Source: Bradyrhizobium elkanii USDA 76
GTDB taxonomy: Bacteria > Pseudomonadota > Alphaproteobacteria > Rhizobiales > Xanthobacteraceae
Length of the DNA: 64,000 nt
Assembly: GCF_023278185.1 (NCBI RefSeq)
Contig: NZ_CP066356.1
Coordinates: 124,001 to 188,000, forward strand
Direction: 5' to 3'
Numbering within the stretch: position 1 is the first letter of the stretch; every line of letters starts with the position of its first letter. Both the position numbers and the translations under genes were made by a program. Below the pieces are notes generated by a model. The model searched no databases. It was given only the letters and a program-made list of their open reading frames with translations, and had not been told where the DNA came from. Below, piece after piece: positions 60,420-64,000 of this stretch.

Positions 60420-61157
60420 CTAGAGCCTGCGAAACCTCAAATACGCCGCCTTGCGCCCCTCGCGCTCGGCTTTGGCGCCGTAGCGCGTCATCGTGTAGTT
60501 CGGCCACGGCTGTTGCCAGTCGATCGCGCGCTCGGCGAGCCAGGCGAAGTCGGGCGAGCGCATCAGATGCGCCAGCGTCCAGGCGCAGTAGTCGTCGATA
60601 TCGCTGACGAAGCGGAATTCGCCGCCCGGCGGCAGCAGCCGCATCATGGCAGTGACCGTTGCATCCTGCACGAAGCGCCGCTTCCAGTGCCGCCGCTTCG
60701 GCCACGGATCGGGATGAATCAGGTCGATGCGAGCAAGCGAGCGCGGTGGCGCCCAGGCCAGCAGCTCGGCCGCGTCGCCGGCGAACAGGCGGATGTTGCC
60801 GATGTTCAGCGCCTCGATCTGGGTCAGGATCTTCGCCATGCCGTTGACATAGGGCTCGCAGCCGATGAAGCCGGTGGTCGGAAAGGCCAGTGCCTCCGCG
60901 ATCAGATGCTCGCCGCCGCCGAAGCCGATCTCGAGCCTGACATTCTCGATGCCGTCATCGAACAACGCGGTCAGCGCCTCGGGCGCGGGCGCCGAGATGT
61001 CGACCGCCAGATGCGGCAGCAGAGTGTCGATCAGGTCGGCCTGATGCGGGCGCAGCTTGTGGCCCTTGCGCCGTCCGAAGAACGAGCCGCGCGCATGCGC
61101 CATCGTGCCGTCGTCGGGGGAATCGCGATCGCCGCGGTCGCCTGGAGCCGGTGTCAT
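60420..61157 (-). CDS. trmB: tRNA (guanine(46)-N7)-methyltransferase
   Basis: TrmB makes m7G46 in tRNA variable loops. The 245-residue protein has the SAM loop LEIGFGGGEHLIAEA, GCEPYVNGMAKIL, and the family hallmark HPDPWPKRRHWKRR. A basic N-terminus (HARGSFFGRRKGHKLRPHQ) precedes them. Its ATG overlaps the stop of the M20 peptidase gene (ATGA at 61154-61157), coupling the two. Confidence 0.96.
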   Translation of the reverse strand: MTPAPGDRGDRDSPDDGTMAHARGSFFGRRKGHKLRPHQADLIDTLLPHLAVDISAPAPEALTALFDDGIENVRLEIGFGGGEHLIAEALAFPTTGFIGCEPYVNGMAKILTQIEALNIGNIRLFAGDAAELLAWAPPRSLARIDLIHPDPWPKRRHWKRRFVQDATVTAMMRLLPPGGEFRFVSDIDDYCAWTLAHLMRSPDFAWLAERAIDWQQPWPNYTMTRYGAKAEREGRKAAYLRFRRL

Positions 61158-62278
61158 CGCAGCGTTTGATAGAGACGATGGAGCAGCCGCGCGCGCGGCT
61201 CGATCGACGAGATGTAGAGCTGCTCGTAATGGGTATGCGCGCCCTTGCCGTCGACGCCGAGGCCGTCGAGGGTCGCGGTGTGCGGCGCGGTGAAATTGCC
61301 GTCGGAGCCGCCGCCGGTGAACACATCCGCCAGTTCGAAGCCGAGTTCGGCGGCCAGTCCCCTGGCGTGCTCGTAGAGTGCGGCGCCGGCGTTGCTCTTC
61401 TCATACGGCGGACGGTTCAATTCGCCCGATATCTTCACGCTGACGCCCTCGGTGCGTGAGGTGATTCCGAGGATCTTCGGCACCAGCTCGTCGGCGTCGG
61501 CCATGGTCGGCACGCGCATGTCGACTTCCGCATAGGCCTCTTCGGCGATCACGTTCGGCTTGGTGCCGCCGCGGACGACGCCGACATTGACGGTGACGCC
61601 GCGCTTGAGATCGTTCATCGCCTCCAGCGCCTGGATCACATTGCCGAGTTCCCGGATCGCGCTGCGGCCGTCCTCGGGGCGCGTGCCGGCATGGGCCGGC
61701 GCGCCCTTGATGAACACGTCGAAGCGCGCAACCCCCTTGCGTCCGGTGACGATCTTGCCGCCGTCGCGCGCCGGCTCGGTCACCAGCACGTATTTGGCCT
61801 TGCGGCCCTCGGCCTCGATCAGCGCCCGCGAGGTCGGGCTGCCGATCTCCTCGTCCGATACGTAGAGTTGGGTGATGCCGAGCGGCGGGCGCGCGTCGTC
61901 GGCGCAGGCCTGCCTGAATGCATGATAGGCGAGATAGGCGCCGCCCTTCATGTCGTAGATGCCGGGGCCGAACGCGCTGTCGCCGTCGACCGTGAATGGT
62001 AACCGTTCGATGAATCCCATCGGATGAACTGTGTCGAGATGGCTCAGCACCAGGATGCCCGGCGCGTCCTGGCCCCAGGACGAGCGCGTCACCAGGTGAT
62101 CGCCGCAGCCGTCGCGTCCCGCGATGCGCTCCACCGTGGCCGGCAGGTCGCGATAGCCCGACGCGACGAGATCAGCCAGCTTGTTGACCTGATCGGGCCG
62201 CTCGGTCGGAGATTCGATCTCGACCCAGCGGCGGATGCCGTCGAGAATCACGGCGGTTTCGAACGGATTGCTGGACAT
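61154..62278 (-). CDS. M20 family metallopeptidase (carboxypeptidase G2-like)
   Basis: The 374-residue zinc peptidase has the first metal pair in LSHLDTVHPMG and GPGIYDMKGGAYLAYH. The general base lies in DEEIGSPTSR, and the dimerisation domain (KGAPAHAGTRPEDGRSAIREL) interrupts the catalytic domain. It probably removes C-terminal glutamate or hydrolyses a small amide; the substrate is not set. ATG 62278 (MSSNPFETAV) was chosen over 62353. In several relatives metK lies between the XRE gene and trmB; here this peptidase does. Confidence 0.85.
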   Translation of the reverse strand: MSSNPFETAVILDGIRRWVEIESPTERPDQVNKLADLVASGYRDLPATVERIAGRDGCGDHLVTRSSWGQDAPGILVLSHLDTVHPMGFIERLPFTVDGDSAFGPGIYDMKGGAYLAYHAFRQACADDARPPLGITQLYVSDEEIGSPTSRALIEAEGRKAKYVLVTEPARDGGKIVTGRKGVARFDVFIKGAPAHAGTRPEDGRSAIRELGNVIQALEAMNDLKRGVTVNVGVVRGGTKPNVIAEEAYAEVDMRVPTMADADELVPKILGITSRTEGVSVKISGELNRPPYEKSNAGAALYEHARGLAAELGFELADVFTGGGSDGNFTAPHTATLDGLGVDGKGAHTHYEQLYISSIEPRARLLHRLYQTLR

Positions 62279-62327
62279 GCTGTTGTCGTCGCCTGTGAAT
62301 TTCGCTTTGTCATTGCGCGCACGCGCC

Positions 62328-62353
62328 AAAGCATGATCCGAAATCATGCTCAA
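62328..62353. repeat. Short GCATGATCCGAAATCATGC palindrome
   Basis: AAGCATGATCCGAAATCATGCTC: GCATGAT and ATCATGC are perfect inverted arms around CCGAA. Related to 26242-26296. Confidence 0.75.
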
Positions 62354-62458
62354 ACGAGGCGCTCAAGCGCGATGATGCTCAAGCTGAACTCATCGCGTTA
62401 GCGTACGCCGGAATGGCATATTCCAGATTTGACGATCGCTCAAACGGATATGGCTGAA

Positions 62459-62875
62459 TCAGACCTGCTCGGCCGCCTCGCGCGCCGCGATCTGCTCGAC
62501 CAGTTCGACGATGCTGCGGCGGAGCTTGGCGTCCGCAATCCGCGTGAAGGCGCGGGTCAGGGCCAGGCCTTCGGCGGTCGCCAGAAAATCGGAGACATAG
62601 GTCGGTGAGGCGCCTTCGCTGAAGCCGTCGGCGGTCTTGACGCCGCTCGGGCCGCCGTCGAACAGGAAAGAGACCGGCACTTGCAGGATTTCGGAGATCT
62701 GCTGCAGCCGGCTGGCGCCGACGCGGTTGGTGCCCTTCTCGTATTTCTGCACCTGCTGGAACGTCAGGCCTAACGCCTCGCCCAGTTTCTCCTGGCTCAT
62801 GCCGAGCATGATGCGTCGCATTCGGACGCGGCTGCCGACATATTTGTCAACAGGATTGGGCGCTTTGGTGGACAT
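62459..62875 (-). CDS. XRE-family helix-turn-helix regulator
   Basis: The 138-residue protein has an N-terminal HTH_3 domain (RVRMRRIMLGMSQEKLGEAL, then LTFQQVQKYEKGTNRVGASRL) and a C-terminal part with helical IADAKLRRSIVELVEQIAAR. It belongs to a widely conserved alphaproteobacterial group located next to lnt. Targets are unknown here. ATG 62875 has GGAG upstream; the longer frame is noncoding. The 261-bp gap to lnt shows nothing distinct. Confidence 0.88.
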   Translation of the reverse strand: MSTKAPNPVDKYVGSRVRMRRIMLGMSQEKLGEALGLTFQQVQKYEKGTNRVGASRLQQISEILQVPVSFLFDGGPSGVKTADGFSEGASPTYVSDFLATAEGLALTRAFTRIADAKLRRSIVELVEQIAAREAAEQV

Positions 62876-63136
62876 CTCCAACTCTCCTAAGGGATTGCGC
62901 GCCCGTGGATGAGGCAAGTTGGAAGTGGAGTATGCCTCAGGCGCCGGTGCCGTCAAATCCTGCAAGGAGGATCGGGACGAAATGCGGACAATTTGCGCAA
63001 AGGGGCTGACTTGGCTTGTGATTTCGCGTGGACCCGTACAATGCGAAGTGCACGGTCGATCTGTCAACTGGTGGAATCATACTGAGGTAAATTTCGACGT
63101 TTTTTCGGGTTCGCGACAACCGGCGATATGCAGCCG

Positions 63137-64000
63137 TCAGGGTTTTCGCCTCACAAACCGTCGCCGCAACACGAACGCCAGGGCTGTGATCACAATCACA
63201 GCGGCGGGGATGTTCCCGACACGCGCATAGATCGTCGGCGCGATGGCCGCCGGCAGGCCGGCATCGAGCACGCCTTCGATGCCGAGCCCGAGTTGCGCGA
63301 CGATCCGGCCAACCGGGTCGATGATGGCCGAGATGCCCGTATTTGCGGCGCGGACCATCGGCAGGCCTTCCTCGATGGTGCGCAGCCGGGCTTGTTGCAG
63401 GTGCTGGTAAGGGCCGGTCGAGATTCCGAACCATCCGTCATTGGTGACATTGACGATCCAGCCGGGACGGTCGTCGCGGCTCACGACATTGCCGGGAAAG
63501 ATCGCCTCGTAGCAGATCAGCGGCAGGGCGCGCGGTGCATTCGGAATATCGAGCGTCCGGCGGATCGTGCCGGGAATGTAGCCGCCCTGCACCTTGGTGA
63601 GCTGCACGAAGCCGAGCTTCTCCATCCAGTCCTGGAACGGCAGATATTCTCCGAACGGGACAAGATGCAGCTTGTCGTAGACCGCAAGCACGCTGCCGTC
63701 GTGGTCGATGACGTAGACGGAATTATAGGCGCGCGTGACGCGGACGCCGGGCGGCAGATCGGGTGCGCGCACCGAACCGGTGATCAGCACGGTTCCCTTC
63801 GGCAGAAGGTCGGCGATCTGCGCCATCGCGTCGGCTTCCTTGGTCAGGAAGAACGGAAACGCGGATTCCGGCCAGATCAGAATGGTGGAGTCCTTCACGC
63901 CGGTGGCGTGCGGCCCGGAGGCGCGATCCGACAGGGTGAGATATTTCTGCATCACCGCCGCCTTGGCGGAGTAGTTGAACTTGGCGTCCTGCTGCAAATC
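63137..64000 (-). CDS. lnt: Apolipoprotein N-acyltransferase, C-terminal part (cut by window edge)
   Basis: Lnt adds the third acyl chain to lipoproteins at the inner membrane. Only about 288 C-terminal residues are in the window; the start lies beyond 64000. The nitrilase-like periplasmic domain has the catalytic Glu in LIWPESAFP, Lys in YDKLHLVPFGEYLP and Cys in LICYEAIFPG. A last membrane helix (NIPAAVIVITALAFVL) precedes a basic end (RRRFVRRKP). Confidence 0.96.
   Translation of the reverse strand, partial: DLQQDAKFNYSAKAAVMQKYLTLSDRASGPHATGVKDSTILIWPESAFPFFLTKEADAMAQIADLLPKGTVLITGSVRAPDLPPGVRVTRAYNSVYVIDHDGSVLAVYDKLHLVPFGEYLPFQDWMEKLGFVQLTKVQGGYIPGTIRRTLDIPNAPRALPLICYEAIFPGNVVSRDDRPGWIVNVTNDGWFGISTGPYQHLQQARLRTIEEGLPMVRAANTGISAIIDPVGRIVAQLGLGIEGVLDAGLPAAIAPTIYARVGNIPAAVIVITALAFVLRRRFVRRKP

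Overview
The window is chromosomal, GC-rich, gene-dense alphaproteobacterial DNA and looks like Bradyrhizobium or a very close relative. The best single marker is a Fur-family gene (38566-39057) whose product has the Irr heme regulatory motif GCPW at residues 28-31 and three histidines at 117-119, with the 163-residue length of Bradyrhizobium Irr. An AccD that has lost its zinc ribbon, the trpFBA-accD-folC order and several families of long palindromic intergenic repeats agree with this. No symbiosis genes, phage, CRISPR array, rRNA or tRNA genes were seen.

Layout. 289-2240: sppA, ihfB and a LapA-domain protein. 2316-7598: the trpF-trpB-trpA-accD-folC operon, with 4-nt start/stop overlaps. 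7748-8488: a phosphoesterase. 8545-15598 (minus): addB-addA-trxA, for recombination repair and thiol redox. 15786-18733: a LysR regulator divergent from a BASS-like transporter and a DUF2891 gene. 18746-24032 (minus): a cell-cycle and envelope operon made of a DivL-like tyrosine 'histidine kinase', a TsaE/sugar-kinase fusion, a PilZ protein and a MurU-like nucleotidyltransferase. 24349-28675 (minus): ubiE-ubiB and coaBC-dut, with mutM divergent. 28792-38493: metabolic and envelope genes (gamma-glutamyltransferase, degenerate trypsin-like protein, MoeB/ThiF, aldo/keto reductase with divergent LysR, 2-hydroxyacid dehydrogenase, SH3 protein). 38566-42425: irr divergent from fabA-fabB-fabV.

42662-47244: a GST gene, then an IS21-family element (43500-46146) that splits a GNAT acetyltransferase gene and is flanked by an 8-bp target duplication, then an exported superoxide dismutase. 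47446-57859 (minus): the translation and RNA cluster rimP-nusA-ylxR-infB-rbfA-truB-rpsO-pnp, with a leader terminator ahead of rimP. 58207-64000: a DUF2336 protein, a phytanoyl-CoA-dioxygenase-like enzyme, then (minus) lnt (cut by the window edge), an XRE regulator, an M20 peptidase and trmB.

Most of the window is ordinary core genome. The parts most worth attention are the DivL locus (tyrosine in place of the phospho-accepting histidine, five GANTC methylation sites within 115 bp upstream, fused peptidoglycan-recycling kinase), a ribbon-helix-helix domain fused to CoaBC, a cysteine-free AddB, a cleanly datable IS insertion, a candidate attenuator ahead of rimP-nusA, and repeats that have been absorbed into gene ends, ribosome binding sites and terminators. 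I did not find a clearly undescribed multi-gene system.
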